Shown: piece by piece, positions 54,037-63,433 of the stretch
Numbering within the stretch: position 1 is the stretch's first letter
Layout of the letters: every line of letters starts with the position of its first letter
NCBI RefSeq assembly: GCF_010119235.1
Contig: NZ_JAAATZ010000001.1
Span: forward strand, 588,501-652,500
Source of the DNA: Flavobacterium phycosphaerae
GTDB lineage: Bacteria > Bacteroidota > Bacteroidia > Flavobacteriales > Flavobacteriaceae
DNA: 64,000 bases
Direction: 5' to 3'
Program-made: the position numbers and the translations under genes
The notes under the pieces: generated by a model
What the model was told of the DNA's origin: nothing
The model's input: only the letters and a program-made list of their open reading frames with translations
Database searches by the model: none

Positions 54037-54062
54037 AAGAGCAACTAATAAAAGTTGCTCTT
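54037..54062 (-). promoter_or_regulatory. Hairpin between susE and amylase genes
   Basis: AAGAGCAACT pairs perfectly with AGTTGCTCTT around six bases, in the 73-bp gap. There is no T-run directly after the stem on the minus strand, so it is more likely an mRNA stabiliser or partial terminator that sets different levels for the uptake genes and the amylase. Confidence 0.55.
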
Positions 54063-54088
54063 CATGGAATTATTACTTTTTTGTTAAA

Positions 54089-55255
54089 CTATATTTTAGT
54101 CATTTTATAGGTATACTTTCTCGGATTACTTACATCTAATTCTATTCTATATTTCTCTCTGGTGCCATCATCTGCTCCCGGAACGGTTATCTCACCTGAA
54201 CCGGCAAGGTTGTTTTCCTGTAAAGTGAATGGTGTTGCCGTTTTTCCTAATATAGATACCGAAGTGGTTGCAGTTCCCGGTGCATATGGCGGGTTTGGAA
54301 GTGTAGGAACAACTATGGTACCTGTCCAAAGATTAGATTTGAACTTAAATTTTTTGCCTTTCAATAAATCCAATTCATATGACCAAATTTTGGTGGTTGC
54401 ATCGTAGTCAAAGGGAACCTGATTATCAAAACCAAGACCGGATCTGGTGGCTCTACCAAAAATTCCAAAAGTGGTAAATCGAGAAAGAGTATAAGTATTT
54501 GTAGCCAAATTAACTTTTACCAAATAATGTCCGGCAGTTGCTACAGCTATACTTGCGGCACTGGCACTGGAATCTAATGTCCCTGCTGAACCTCCGTAAA
54601 CTAATGCCGATGCAAAATCTTGACAAGCATCCGGTTGGTAAAATTTATAATTACCGGCTTCTAAATACATATAGCCCTCATAATCCGAATTGGAAGCAGG
54701 AGTTGACGCCGCTATTCTTGGTTCTGTTGAAGGCGTATTTCCATCCTTTACCAAAGCAATTACAGGTAATTTTAATGAATAGCCCGTAACTTTTACATTA
54801 ATTGGATTAGAGTATTGAATAAACGGATTAGGATTAGTTCCTAAAGTTGATTTTATTCTTATATCAATATCCATTTCACTACATTTATAAGTAGGCAAGC
54901 TATTAATTAAGTTATTAAATTCAGCCACTGTTAAACTGGCTTTTCTTGATGTAGTGGTTACTTCCAAACCATCTCCGGTATATTCAACCGGATTAGACAA
55001 AGAGGTATCATTATGATCAAAAACCTGCAACGTGTATGTTGAAACCGTAGCTGGACCATTATTTGCTTTATCCCATTCAAATTTTCCAAAAACATCGGTA
55101 GCCGTTGCATCGGTCAAAACTGTGGGTGGAGTAACTGTAGCATCTTTTCTTAGTTCAAAACCGTTGGCAGCAACTACGGGGTCATTATCATCCTCACAGG
55201 AAAAAAATCCGGTAACCAATGCCGCGAAAATTATCGTTTTTACTATATTTTTCAT
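54089..55255 (-). CDS. susE: SusE-type outer-membrane starch-binding lipoprotein
   Basis: A 388-residue lipoprotein (MKNIVKTIIFAALVTGFFSC, lipidated Cys20). A SusE N-terminal domain (FELRKDATVTPPTVLTDATATDVFGKFEWDKANNGP, LTVAEFNNLINSL) precedes two C-terminal carbohydrate-binding modules (YMYLEAGNYKFYQPDA, FKFKSNLWTGTIVVPTLP). By analogy with the Bacteroides Sus system it holds starch at the surface next to SusC and SusD. It follows susD by 20 bases and precedes the amylase. The gene name is by family, not proven orthology. Confidence 0.88.
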   Translation of the reverse strand: MKNIVKTIIFAALVTGFFSCEDDNDPVVAANGFELRKDATVTPPTVLTDATATDVFGKFEWDKANNGPATVSTYTLQVFDHNDTSLSNPVEYTGDGLEVTTTSRKASLTVAEFNNLINSLPTYKCSEMDIDIRIKSTLGTNPNPFIQYSNPINVKVTGYSLKLPVIALVKDGNTPSTEPRIAASTPASNSDYEGYMYLEAGNYKFYQPDACQDFASALVYGGSAGTLDSSASAASIAVATAGHYLVKVNLATNTYTLSRFTTFGIFGRATRSGLGFDNQVPFDYDATTKIWSYELDLLKGKKFKFKSNLWTGTIVVPTLPNPPYAPGTATTSVSILGKTATPFTLQENNLAGSGEITVPGADDGTREKYRIELDVSNPRKYTYKMTKI

Positions 55256-55275
55256 TTATATTTCTTTTTAAAATA

Positions 55276-56820
55276 TTAATTGTAACCTGGATTTTGGGTT
55301 AAATTAGGATTAGCATCCAAAGCCGTTAACGGTATAGGAAAAAGTTTGTAGGTATCCGGAATAGAAGTCCCGTTTACTGCATTTCCTTTCCATGGCCATA
55401 AATAAGATCCTCCTGTAAATTTGCCAAAACGAATCAAATCACTTCTTCTGTGTCCTTCAAAATTCAACTCTCTTCCTCTCTCATCTAAAATAAAGTCAAG
55501 TGTTAAGTCGGCCATAGTAATCGCTGGAGCATTAGAGCGGTTTCTAACAGCTTTTACATAATCAAAGGCCTGAGTCATACTTCCGCCACCGCCTCTAAGC
55601 ACACATTCTGCATACATTAAGTAAGCATCAGCCAAACGGAACAACGGAAAATCAGTACTTGAAAAACTGGTTGGTGTAGTAGGTCCTGTAAAATTCGAGT
55701 TTCTGAATTTTGTACAAGGGTAACCATCCGTCCATGTTTTGTAATTAGTCATTTCATAACTATGCCCTGTGGTCCAAAAAAGTTGTGCTCTGGCATCTGG
55801 CGAAGTAGCAAGATCTCCAAACAAACTATACCATGCTTTAGTAGCTCTGTGCCCTCCCCATCCTTCAGTGGCTCCATAAGCACTAAGTGTCATAGTTTCT
55901 GAATTTAAACTCCCATTTACTAAGTACGTGGTGTTTCCATAACTTTGACTTGAAATGGCATCAGCAATTAATGGGAAAATAATTTCAGGTGAAGTATTGT
56001 TATCTCCTGAAAAGTTCTGTGTGAAGTTTGTAGCCAAGGAATAGCCACCTTCAGTAATAACTTTGTCTACATAAATAAGCGCATCATCGTAGCGGGCTGC
56101 TCCGGTATATACTTCAGCATTTAAGTACAATTTAGCCAACAGCATTCGTGCCGTGGCTTTATTGGCTCTTCCATATTGATTGGTTTGAGGTAATTTGTCT
56201 TCAATGGCTAACAATTCAGACTCCACATAATTAAATAACTGTGTTCTGGAGGCTTCAGGTAACGGATCTGCTGTTCCATAATTCTCTGTCGTAATCAAAA
56301 TACCTTTACCAAAACAGTCAATCATATAGTAATAAGCTAACGCACGCAAAAAACGCAATTCACTCACATACAATTCTTTATCAGGACCATTAGTGTTACT
56401 TAGTGCATTTATCAGGTTGGTTGTTTGAGGAACAGTATAATAAACTCTGTCAAATAAATACCTGAAAAATTTATTGTTTTGTGTCCAGTTTGAAGTTGTA
56501 GTCAACTGATCCAAACCGTCATCACCCCAACGATTTTTCATATCGTCTGCGGTAAAATCCTGTAAGTTGATAATTCCTCTTAAGAAACCGGTCTCTCCGG
56601 CATCATTGGCAACGATATCTGAACTTCCGGGACCTGACGGACCAGTTAGAGCAAAGGTGCCATACATTTTTGACACTAACCCTTTCACTGCTTCCGGATT
56701 GTTTTGAAGTAAATTTTCCAAAGTGTCTCCAATTAATGGTTTTTGATCCAATTCTTGGGAACAAGACACCATTAGCAAGATTGCTGCAACAAGGGATACT
56801 CTTTTTAAAGTTGTTTTCAT
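55276..56820 (-). CDS. susD: SusD/RagB starch-binding outer-membrane lipoprotein
   Basis: A 514-residue lipoprotein (signal ending LLMVSC, Cys20) with the SusD helical fold. TPR-like helices include ELYVSELRFLRALAYYYMIDCFG and ATARMLLAKLYLNAEVYTG. The C-terminal RLADAYLMYAECVLRGG, VRNRSNAP and LDFILDERGRELNFEGHRRSDLIRFGKF are highly characteristic. It caps the SusC channel and delivers malto-oligosaccharides. It lies 14 bases after susC on the same strand. Confidence 0.95.
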   Translation of the reverse strand: MKTTLKRVSLVAAILLMVSCSQELDQKPLIGDTLENLLQNNPEAVKGLVSKMYGTFALTGPSGPGSSDIVANDAGETGFLRGIINLQDFTADDMKNRWGDDGLDQLTTTSNWTQNNKFFRYLFDRVYYTVPQTTNLINALSNTNGPDKELYVSELRFLRALAYYYMIDCFGKGILITTENYGTADPLPEASRTQLFNYVESELLAIEDKLPQTNQYGRANKATARMLLAKLYLNAEVYTGAARYDDALIYVDKVITEGGYSLATNFTQNFSGDNNTSPEIIFPLIADAISSQSYGNTTYLVNGSLNSETMTLSAYGATEGWGGHRATKAWYSLFGDLATSPDARAQLFWTTGHSYEMTNYKTWTDGYPCTKFRNSNFTGPTTPTSFSSTDFPLFRLADAYLMYAECVLRGGGGSMTQAFDYVKAVRNRSNAPAITMADLTLDFILDERGRELNFEGHRRSDLIRFGKFTGGSYLWPWKGNAVNGTSIPDTYKLFPIPLTALDANPNLTQNPGYN

Positions 56821-56834
56821 ATTTTATATTTTTT

Positions 56835-59800
56835 TTAAAAATCAATACTTAAACCCATATTAAATACTCTAGGTCTCGGATAAAAATCAGTCTGTATTCC
56901 TGAAAAGCTTTCCGGATCTTGGCCTTTATATTTGGTTAAAATGAATAAATTATTTACACCAACAGATAAACGCATGGTAGTTTCTTTGTAAATTTTATCA
57001 AATTTATATCCCAAAGAAATACTTTCACAACGTAAAAAAGTTGCATCATGAATAAAGTAATCTGAAACTGCTGACTTGTCCTGAATGGTTGTGAAAGGCA
57101 AATAACCACTTAAAGCATTGTTAAGATTGGTGCTTTGACCCGGCAACACCTTTTCTTTATAACCAAACTGGTACTCCGGACTGTTGTATACGTTCCCTCC
57201 AAACTGACCTCTGAAGCTGGCATTAAAATCAAAATTTTTGTAATTAAACGTAGTACCAAAACCAAAAGTCCAATTAGGTGCCATAGCCAAATAATAACGG
57301 TCATCTTCATTAATTTGTCCATCTCCATTTCTATCCACAAAGGCCTCAGGAACTGGTTTGCCGGCACTATCATATACTTGCTCATAAACCCATGCAGAAT
57401 TAGGTTGTTCCCCTACTGCATGATAGGTTAATGTTCTACCAATTCCCGGTATTTTATTTAATTCAATTCTTGATGTTCCATTTAATGCATCAACATTCCC
57501 GATATTATAGGCTGCGTTGGCATTTACAGTCCAGTTAACCTTATCCGTTGATACTATTTTACCGGTAACACTAACCTCAACTCCTTTTCTGGAAAGAGTT
57601 CCTGCATTATCAACAAAACTATTAGTTAAAAACTGCCCTGATGGGAAATTAACCAATGCTAATAAATCGGTAGTTTTACTGTAATAAGCATCAATAGTTC
57701 CTGTCAACAAACTGTTTTTAAGGATGTCAAAATCCAATCCAACATTGTATGTAACTGTTTTTTCCCAAGTTAAATTTGGATTGTAAGGATCTATAGAAAA
57801 AGTACCAATTCCCGGTAAATATTGCCCTTGAGCACTACCAATAGTATAGGTAGGAATATACGAATAATACCCAGCAAAAGTAACATCTCTGAAATCACTG
57901 TTCCCAGTATAACCATACCCCAATCTCAATTTTAAATCATTGATTGTAGACGAATTTTTTAAGAAACTCTCTTCTTTCATTTTCCATGCAAAAGCGGCTG
58001 ATGGAAAATAACCCCATCTACTATCTTTAGGAAATAATGAAGACGCATCACCTCTTAGGGTAAAACTAAAAAGGTATTTATCCAATATGTCAATGTTAGT
58101 TCTTCCAAAATAAGACTCCAAAACCATTTGACCATAATATCTTCTGTTTGGGTTGTTTACTGATGCGGGATCATCTTCTCTTAAACCAGAGACGGTGTTA
58201 TATCGGAATTGTTTTTTATTTCCATCCAATATAAAACTCTGATAGTTATGCCCTCCTTGAGCCTCAAATTTAGAAACAAAACCATTTAATTTTTTTGAAT
58301 AAACTAAGTAAGCATCAACCGTTTTATTCATTATCGTTTGATTTTCCTTGTAATTTAATCCCGGATTAAAAATATAATTAGTCGACGGCGTGTTACCTAT
58401 AGTTGCTTTAGTCTGATAGGTTTCCAATGAATTATCACTAAATGATTCTTCAATATTAGATTGCGAGGCTTCGACACCTAAATTAACAACCGCTCTCAAT
58501 TCGGGTAAGAAATGCATTTTATAATCAAACTCTGCATTCCCTAAAAATTTATCAATAGTCTCAGGTCGCGTTCTCTGGTTCAACCTTGCAACAGGATTAT
58601 AAGCGCCTTGTGTCAAATATCTTCCGTCCCAAGAGGCATCACCGGGATTATTAGTCTCTTGGTAATACCCGCCAAATCGGTTATCCGGACTACTACCATA
58701 AACAGGTTTCGTTGGATCCATATTTAATGAGGCGTACGTAACTGAACCTACATCAATAGCATTTTTCTTCGAACTAAATCCTTTCGCATTTACAGTTACT
58801 TTCAAATGATTGTCAAAATAAGTAGGTGACACATTAAAACTTGCTGAAATTCTGGAATAATCATTAGTTTTAATCAAACCTTCTGTTTTGTTATAACCAA
58901 TAGAAGCTCTGAAAGGCACATCACCAAATATAGCGGCTCTTACACTAAAATTATGATCCTGACTGAATGATGTTCTAAAAACTTCATTCTGCCAATCCGT
59001 ATCTGACAATATTCTTCCTTCAATAATGCCTGCTGTTGCCGGATCATCAACAGTTCCGACTGGTGCATTAAGATCAGGAATACCCAATCTGTTGGTATAT
59101 TGTGGGTAATTCTGTTCAATGAAAGTAGTAAACTCTTTACTGTTCATTGTATTGACTGTTTTACCAACTTTCGACACAGAGAACACATTGGAATAAGTGA
59201 ATTGTGGTTTGCCCTTAGACCCTCTTTTGGTGGTTATGATGATAACCCCATTGGAAGCTCTTGAACCGTAAATTGCGGTAGCAGAGGCATCTTTTAAAAT
59301 GGTAAAAGATTCGATGTCATTCGGGTTAACCAAAGACAACGGATTCGATTGACCAGCGGCCAGTTTATTATCAATCTGAACATTATCTATAATAATCAAC
59401 GGACTCGTTTGTGCACTCAAAGAGGCTCCTCCTCTAATTCTTATGTTGGGCGGGGTATCAGGTTGACCTCCATCGTTGGTAATTCTAACACCTGCAGCTT
59501 TACCAACTAACAATTGATCCGCAGATACAATGGCCCCTCTGTTGAAATCTTTTGAAGTTACAGTAGTTAGTGATCCTGTTGCGTCTTTTTTCTTTACAGT
59601 ACCATACCCCACTTGAACCACCACTTCCTGAAGTTGATTTGCTCCTTCATCTAAGCTGATTGATACCGATTTTTGTCCGGAATATTTCAAAGTTTCATTA
59701 GTGTAACCAATAAAAGTAAAGACAATTACATCTCCATTTTTAAGGCCTCCTAATTGAAATTTTCCGTCAAAATCTGTGGAAGTACCCTTGGTGGTACCTT

Positions 59801-59936
59801 GTACAGTTACATTTACTCCGGGCAAAGGTTGATTTGATTTTTTATCAACAACAACGCCACTCAAAACATTCTGAGCCAGAGCACCGAAAGGCAGTAACAG
59901 TAATAAAAATAACAACTTTTTATAAATTGTTTTCAT
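56835..59936 (-). CDS. susC: SusC/RagA TonB-dependent outer-membrane transporter
   Basis: A 1033-residue TonB-dependent receptor that imports malto-oligosaccharides. Parts in order: signal peptide; CarboxypepD_reg-like domain (LSGVVVDKKSNQPLPGVNVTVQGTTKGTSTDFDGKFQL); plug with KDATGSLTTVTSKDF and the SusC hallmark DNVQIDNKLAAG plus ESFTILKDASATAIYGSRASNGVIIITTKRG; 22-strand barrel ending in MGLSIDF with a terminal Phe. It heads the susC-susD-susE-amylase unit. An operator-like palindrome lies 109 bp upstream of the start, and the regulator gene is divergent. Confidence 0.97.
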   Translation of the reverse strand: MKTIYKKLLFLLLLLPFGALAQNVLSGVVVDKKSNQPLPGVNVTVQGTTKGTSTDFDGKFQLGGLKNGDVIVFTFIGYTNETLKYSGQKSVSISLDEGANQLQEVVVQVGYGTVKKKDATGSLTTVTSKDFNRGAIVSADQLLVGKAAGVRITNDGGQPDTPPNIRIRGGASLSAQTSPLIIIDNVQIDNKLAAGQSNPLSLVNPNDIESFTILKDASATAIYGSRASNGVIIITTKRGSKGKPQFTYSNVFSVSKVGKTVNTMNSKEFTTFIEQNYPQYTNRLGIPDLNAPVGTVDDPATAGIIEGRILSDTDWQNEVFRTSFSQDHNFSVRAAIFGDVPFRASIGYNKTEGLIKTNDYSRISASFNVSPTYFDNHLKVTVNAKGFSSKKNAIDVGSVTYASLNMDPTKPVYGSSPDNRFGGYYQETNNPGDASWDGRYLTQGAYNPVARLNQRTRPETIDKFLGNAEFDYKMHFLPELRAVVNLGVEASQSNIEESFSDNSLETYQTKATIGNTPSTNYIFNPGLNYKENQTIMNKTVDAYLVYSKKLNGFVSKFEAQGGHNYQSFILDGNKKQFRYNTVSGLREDDPASVNNPNRRYYGQMVLESYFGRTNIDILDKYLFSFTLRGDASSLFPKDSRWGYFPSAAFAWKMKEESFLKNSSTINDLKLRLGYGYTGNSDFRDVTFAGYYSYIPTYTIGSAQGQYLPGIGTFSIDPYNPNLTWEKTVTYNVGLDFDILKNSLLTGTIDAYYSKTTDLLALVNFPSGQFLTNSFVDNAGTLSRKGVEVSVTGKIVSTDKVNWTVNANAAYNIGNVDALNGTSRIELNKIPGIGRTLTYHAVGEQPNSAWVYEQVYDSAGKPVPEAFVDRNGDGQINEDDRYYLAMAPNWTFGFGTTFNYKNFDFNASFRGQFGGNVYNSPEYQFGYKEKVLPGQSTNLNNALSGYLPFTTIQDKSAVSDYFIHDATFLRCESISLGYKFDKIYKETTMRLSVGVNNLFILTKYKGQDPESFSGIQTDFYPRPRVFNMGLSIDF

Positions 59937-60044
59937 ACATTTTGTTTAGGTTAAAATTTTAATTTTGTGCTTGTACATTATACTTCGAATGTTAAATTTA
60001 TGTAAAATTTCAACCCACAGAATAAACGATTGTTAAAAGCCCAT

Positions 60045-60058
60045 CGAAAACGTTTTCG
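60045..60058. promoter_or_regulatory. Operator of the LacI-type regulator (susC/regulator intergenic)
   Basis: CGAAAACGTTTTCG is a perfect 14-bp palindrome in the 226-bp gap between divergent susC and the lacI-type gene. The odd CG centre and flanking A/T runs are typical for LacI-family operators. At about 110 bp from both start codons it could act on either promoter. Confidence 0.7.
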
Positions 60059-60162
60059 TGTTGAAAACTTTTTACTTTTTTCAATAAATCAGTAGTAAAA
60101 TTGACAGAATTAAAAATATCGTATATCTTTATTCAGAAATCAATTTTCAGTTAATTATCCTC

Positions 60163-61185
60163 ATGAAAAGAAAAGTCACTTTAAAGCAAATCGCCAAAGA
60201 GCTTGATGTATCCATATCAACGGTCTCCAAATCCCTTCGCAACAGCATGGAAATCAGTGAAGACACCCGACAAAAAGTGCAGGCTTTTGCCAAATTATAC
60301 AACTACAAGCCCAACAATATTGCCTTAAGTTTAAAGAATAAAAAAACCAAGACAATTTGTATTATTATTCCTGAAATTATTCACCATTTCTTCGCCACAG
60401 TCATCAGCGGAGTGGAAAATGTGGCTAATGAAAACGGGTATAACGTGCTCGTTTGCCTTTCCGACGAATCGTTTGACAAAGAAGTAATTAACATGGAAAT
60501 GTTGGCCAACGGCAGCATCGATGGCTTCATCATGTCGCTCTCCAAAGAAACCCAACAAAAGAAAGATTTTCACCATATTGTTGAAGTAATCAATCAAGGA
60601 ATGCCGGTAGTAATGTTTGACCGAGTAACCAATGACATTTTATGCGACAAAGTCATTATTGACGACAACCTCGCCGCTTTCAACGCTACCCAACATTTAA
60701 TTGATAAAGGCTTTAAAAAAATTGCCTTAATTACAACCATAGATTATGTAAGTGTTGGCAAACTCAGAACCGAAGGCTATATCAAAGCCCTTAAAAACAA
60801 TGAAATAAAAGTAGACGAGAGTTTAATTTTGAAAATTGAAGACACCGAAAACTTCGAAGCATCAATAGCTGAATTATTAGACAACAACCCTGATTTAGAA
60901 GCTATTTTTGCGGTAAACGAACTGTTTGCGGTTACAGCCATAAAAACAGCTAACAAAATAGGCAAAAAAGTTCCCGAAGACCTTTCTGTTATTGGTTTTA
61001 CAGACGGAATCATATCAAAATATTCATCCCCAAGCATTACCACAGTTAGTCAAAATGGCATAAAAATGGGAGGCAAAGCCGCTAAAATGCTGATTGAAAG
61101 ATTAGAAACCGAAGAAGATGAAGAAGAACAATACAGAACAGAAGTCATCGAAACCGATTTAGTTGAAAGAGAATCAACTAAATAA
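60163..61185 (+). CDS. LacI-family transcriptional regulator of the starch/maltose locus
   Basis: A 340-residue DNA-binding regulator. The LacI helix-turn-helix is at residues 5-24 (TLKQIAKELDVSISTVSKSL), the hinge helix region NNIALSLKNKK at about 48-58, and a periplasmic-binding-protein-like sensor domain follows (ICIIIPEIIHHFFATVISGVENVANENGYNVLV, VVMFDRV, AIFAVNELFAVTAIKTANKIGKKVPEDLSVIGFTD). An acidic tail (ETEEDEEE) is near the end. It sits between the sus genes and the maltose uptake genes, with palindromes upstream and downstream of it. Bacteroides uses a SusR sensor for the analogous system, so this locus is wired differently. The effector is presumably a malto-oligosaccharide or sugar phosphate. 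Confidence 0.93.
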   Translation: MKRKVTLKQIAKELDVSISTVSKSLRNSMEISEDTRQKVQAFAKLYNYKPNNIALSLKNKKTKTICIIIPEIIHHFFATVISGVENVANENGYNVLVCLSDESFDKEVINMEMLANGSIDGFIMSLSKETQQKKDFHHIVEVINQGMPVVMFDRVTNDILCDKVIIDDNLAAFNATQHLIDKGFKKIALITTIDYVSVGKLRTEGYIKALKNNEIKVDESLILKIEDTENFEASIAELLDNNPDLEAIFAVNELFAVTAIKTANKIGKKVPEDLSVIGFTDGIISKYSSPSITTVSQNGIKMGGKAAKMLIERLETEEDEEEQYRTEVIETDLVERESTK

Positions 61186-61210
61186 TTTTTAATCAACTCT
61201 ATTTATCAAC

Positions 61211-61226
61211 AAAAAACGTTTTCGTA
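61211..61226. promoter_or_regulatory. Operator-like site upstream of the MFS transporter
   Basis: AAAAAACGTTTTCGTA contains the full AAAACGTTTTCG core found at 60045 and 2689. It lies 156 bp before the transporter ATG. A TATCTTTA box, a weak -7 match, lies between the two. Confidence 0.55.
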
Positions 61227-61382
61227 ACAATATATCTCTATTTTTTTTCTCTAAAAACAAAACCGTATAAATTCTTTATTATCTTTACCCCACAATCAAA
61301 GCTTATACATTTACTTCGAAAACAAATAATAAGTTTTGATAAGCAGTTCGCTTATCGTATTATTAATCAATAAATTACGATA

Positions 61383-62747
61383 ATGAAAAAGCGTAAATTA
61401 GGATTCTGGGAAATTTGGAACATGAGTTTCGGTTTCTTAGGAATTCAGATGGGTTTTGCCCTTCAAAATGCTAATGCCAGCAGAATTCTTCAAACTTTTG
61501 GTGCCGATGTTCACGAGTTATCCTGGTTTTGGATAATAGCGCCGCTTATGGGGTTGATAGTTCAACCCATCATCGGGCATTACAGCGACAACACTTGGGG
61601 AAGATTCGGAAGAAGAAAACCTTTCTTTTTAGTAGGTGCACTTTTGGCCTCAGTAGGCTTAATTTTAATGCCGCAAGCCGATATTTTTATTGCCTTTATG
61701 CCCGCCCTTTGGGTTGGAGCCGGAATGTTAATGATCATGGATGCTTCGTTCAATGTCGCCATGGAGCCGTTCAGAGCCTTAGTAGGAGACAATTTGCGCT
61801 CAGACCAAAGAACCCTCGGATTCAGTATTCAAACAGCGCTTATTGGTTTCGGAGCCGTAATTGGCTCTTGGTTACCTTATGTTTTAACCAACTGGTTCGG
61901 CGTTGATAATAGTGCCGAAAACTGCAAAATCCCACACCACTTAATAGTTTCTTTTATCATTGGAGCATTAGTTTTAGTGGCATCAATACTGGTTACATTA
62001 TTTTCCACCAAAGAATATTCTCCCGAAGAATTAGCTCAATTTGAAGACGAACAAGCCCATTTAAAAGCTATTGAAACTGAAGGTGTAGAACCCAAATCCA
62101 GCTTAATGGACATTTTCGAAGATTTTCGAAAAATGCCTACCACCATGAAACAGTTGAGCTGGGTACAGTTCTTTTCTTGGTTTGCTTTGTTTGGCATGTG
62201 GGTATTTACCACTCCGGCTATTGCCCAACACATTTATGGTTTGTCGGTAGAAGACCATACCAGCCGGGCCTTTCAAGAAGCGGGTGACTGGGTTGGCGTT
62301 ATCTTCGGAGTATACAACTTGGTTTCTGCCTTGGTAGCTTTGTTTCTATTGCCAATTTTGGCCAAAAACTTCGGAAGAAAAAAGACACACTCTATTTCCC
62401 TAATTGCAGGTGGTTTAGGCTTACTGTCGATGTATTTTATGCCCAATAAAGAAATGCTGATTCTGTCAATGATAGGGGTTGGTATAGCTTGGGCCAGCAT
62501 CTTATCTATGCCTTATGCTATTCTGGCCGGTGCCATATCACCAAAGAAAATGGGTGTTTATATGGGCATATTCAATTTCTTTATCGTAATCCCACAAATC
62601 ATCAATGCTCTTATTGGTGGTCCGTTAGTAAAATATTTATACGGAGACCACGCTATTTATGCCTTAATGACCAGTGGCGTTAGTTTTCTTATAGCCGCGG
62701 CTCTTGTCGTAAAAGTAAAAGATGTTGATGACGTAATACAAAATTAA
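61383..62747 (+). CDS. MFS sugar transporter (maltose/sucrose, SLC45-like)
   Basis: A 454-residue, 12-helix major-facilitator protein predicted to carry maltose or malto-oligosaccharides from periplasm to cytoplasm. The N-terminal WEIWNMSFGFLGIQMGFALQNANASRILQTFG, the GHYSDNTWGRFGRRKPFF loop after helix 2 (MFS motif A) and the central hydrophilic loop (EDEQAHLKAIETEGVEPK) match the SLC45-type sugar:proton family found in Bacteroidota maltose loci. It is directly followed, without a spare base, by the phosphoglucomutase gene, so the two are co-translated. Confidence 0.92.
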   Translation: MKKRKLGFWEIWNMSFGFLGIQMGFALQNANASRILQTFGADVHELSWFWIIAPLMGLIVQPIIGHYSDNTWGRFGRRKPFFLVGALLASVGLILMPQADIFIAFMPALWVGAGMLMIMDASFNVAMEPFRALVGDNLRSDQRTLGFSIQTALIGFGAVIGSWLPYVLTNWFGVDNSAENCKIPHHLIVSFIIGALVLVASILVTLFSTKEYSPEELAQFEDEQAHLKAIETEGVEPKSSLMDIFEDFRKMPTTMKQLSWVQFFSWFALFGMWVFTTPAIAQHIYGLSVEDHTSRAFQEAGDWVGVIFGVYNLVSALVALFLLPILAKNFGRKKTHSISLIAGGLGLLSMYFMPNKEMLILSMIGVGIAWASILSMPYAILAGAISPKKMGVYMGIFNFFIVIPQIINALIGGPLVKYLYGDHAIYALMTSGVSFLIAAALVVKVKDVDDVIQN

Positions 62748-63401
62748 ATGAGTAAAAAAGCATTCATTTTCGATCTGGACGGCGTTATTGTTGACACCGC
62801 TAAATACCACTTTTTAGCCTGGCAAAAAATAGCGAGCCAACTTGGCATCGAATTTACCCCCGAACACAACGAAGAACTAAAGGGTGTTAGCCGCGTTCGT
62901 TCGCTTGACATCATTTTAGCCTTAGGCAATATCGAAATCGGTCAAGAAGAAAAAAACAAATGGCTGACCCAAAAAAACGAAGATTACCTCTCCTACATTG
63001 AGCACATGGATGAAACTGAAATTTTGCCCGGAGTAGTCAATATATTAGAATTCATTAAAGAAAAAAAACAGCTAATAGCCTTGGGATCGGCAAGCAAAAA
63101 TGCCCGTCCCATATTAGAAAAAGTCAAAATTCTGCATTTGTTTGATGCCATTGTTGATGGTAACGATGTAACGAATGCCAAACCGGATCCGGAGGTTTTC
63201 CTCAGAGCCGCCAAATTGGTAAAAGCCAAAAACGCCAATGCTATTGTATTTGAAGATTCAGTTGCAGGAATTCAGGCAGCCAACATAGCCAATATGATAA
63301 GTGTAGGAATTGGAGACGCCAACATACTGCACGAAGCAAAATATAATTTTAAAGATTTTACCTTCATGGACACTTCCTTTATTGAAGCGCTGATGAACTA
63401 A
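62748..63401 (+). CDS. pgmB: Beta-phosphoglucomutase
   Basis: Converts beta-glucose 1-phosphate to glucose 6-phosphate; the partner of an inverting disaccharide phosphorylase. The 217-residue HAD-superfamily protein has the nucleophile motif FDLDGVIVDT (residues 6-15), the cap domain with LKGVSRVRSLDIIL, LGSASKNARPIL (motif II), AKPDPEVF (motif III Lys) and VFEDSVAGIQAA (motif IV acids). It lies between the transporter and the GH65 gene, exactly the order expected for phosphorolytic maltose use. Confidence 0.95.
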   Translation: MSKKAFIFDLDGVIVDTAKYHFLAWQKIASQLGIEFTPEHNEELKGVSRVRSLDIILALGNIEIGQEEKNKWLTQKNEDYLSYIEHMDETEILPGVVNILEFIKEKKQLIALGSASKNARPILEKVKILHLFDAIVDGNDVTNAKPDPEVFLRAAKLVKAKNANAIVFEDSVAGIQAANIANMISVGIGDANILHEAKYNFKDFTFMDTSFIEALMN

Positions 63402-63433
63402 AATTGAATGATAAAAGGAAAATAAAAAATACA

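Noticed and set aside
60045..60058. Transcription terminator between susC and the regulator gene
   Set aside because: The genes are divergent, so no transcript ends here, and the palindrome has no loop. An operator is the better reading.
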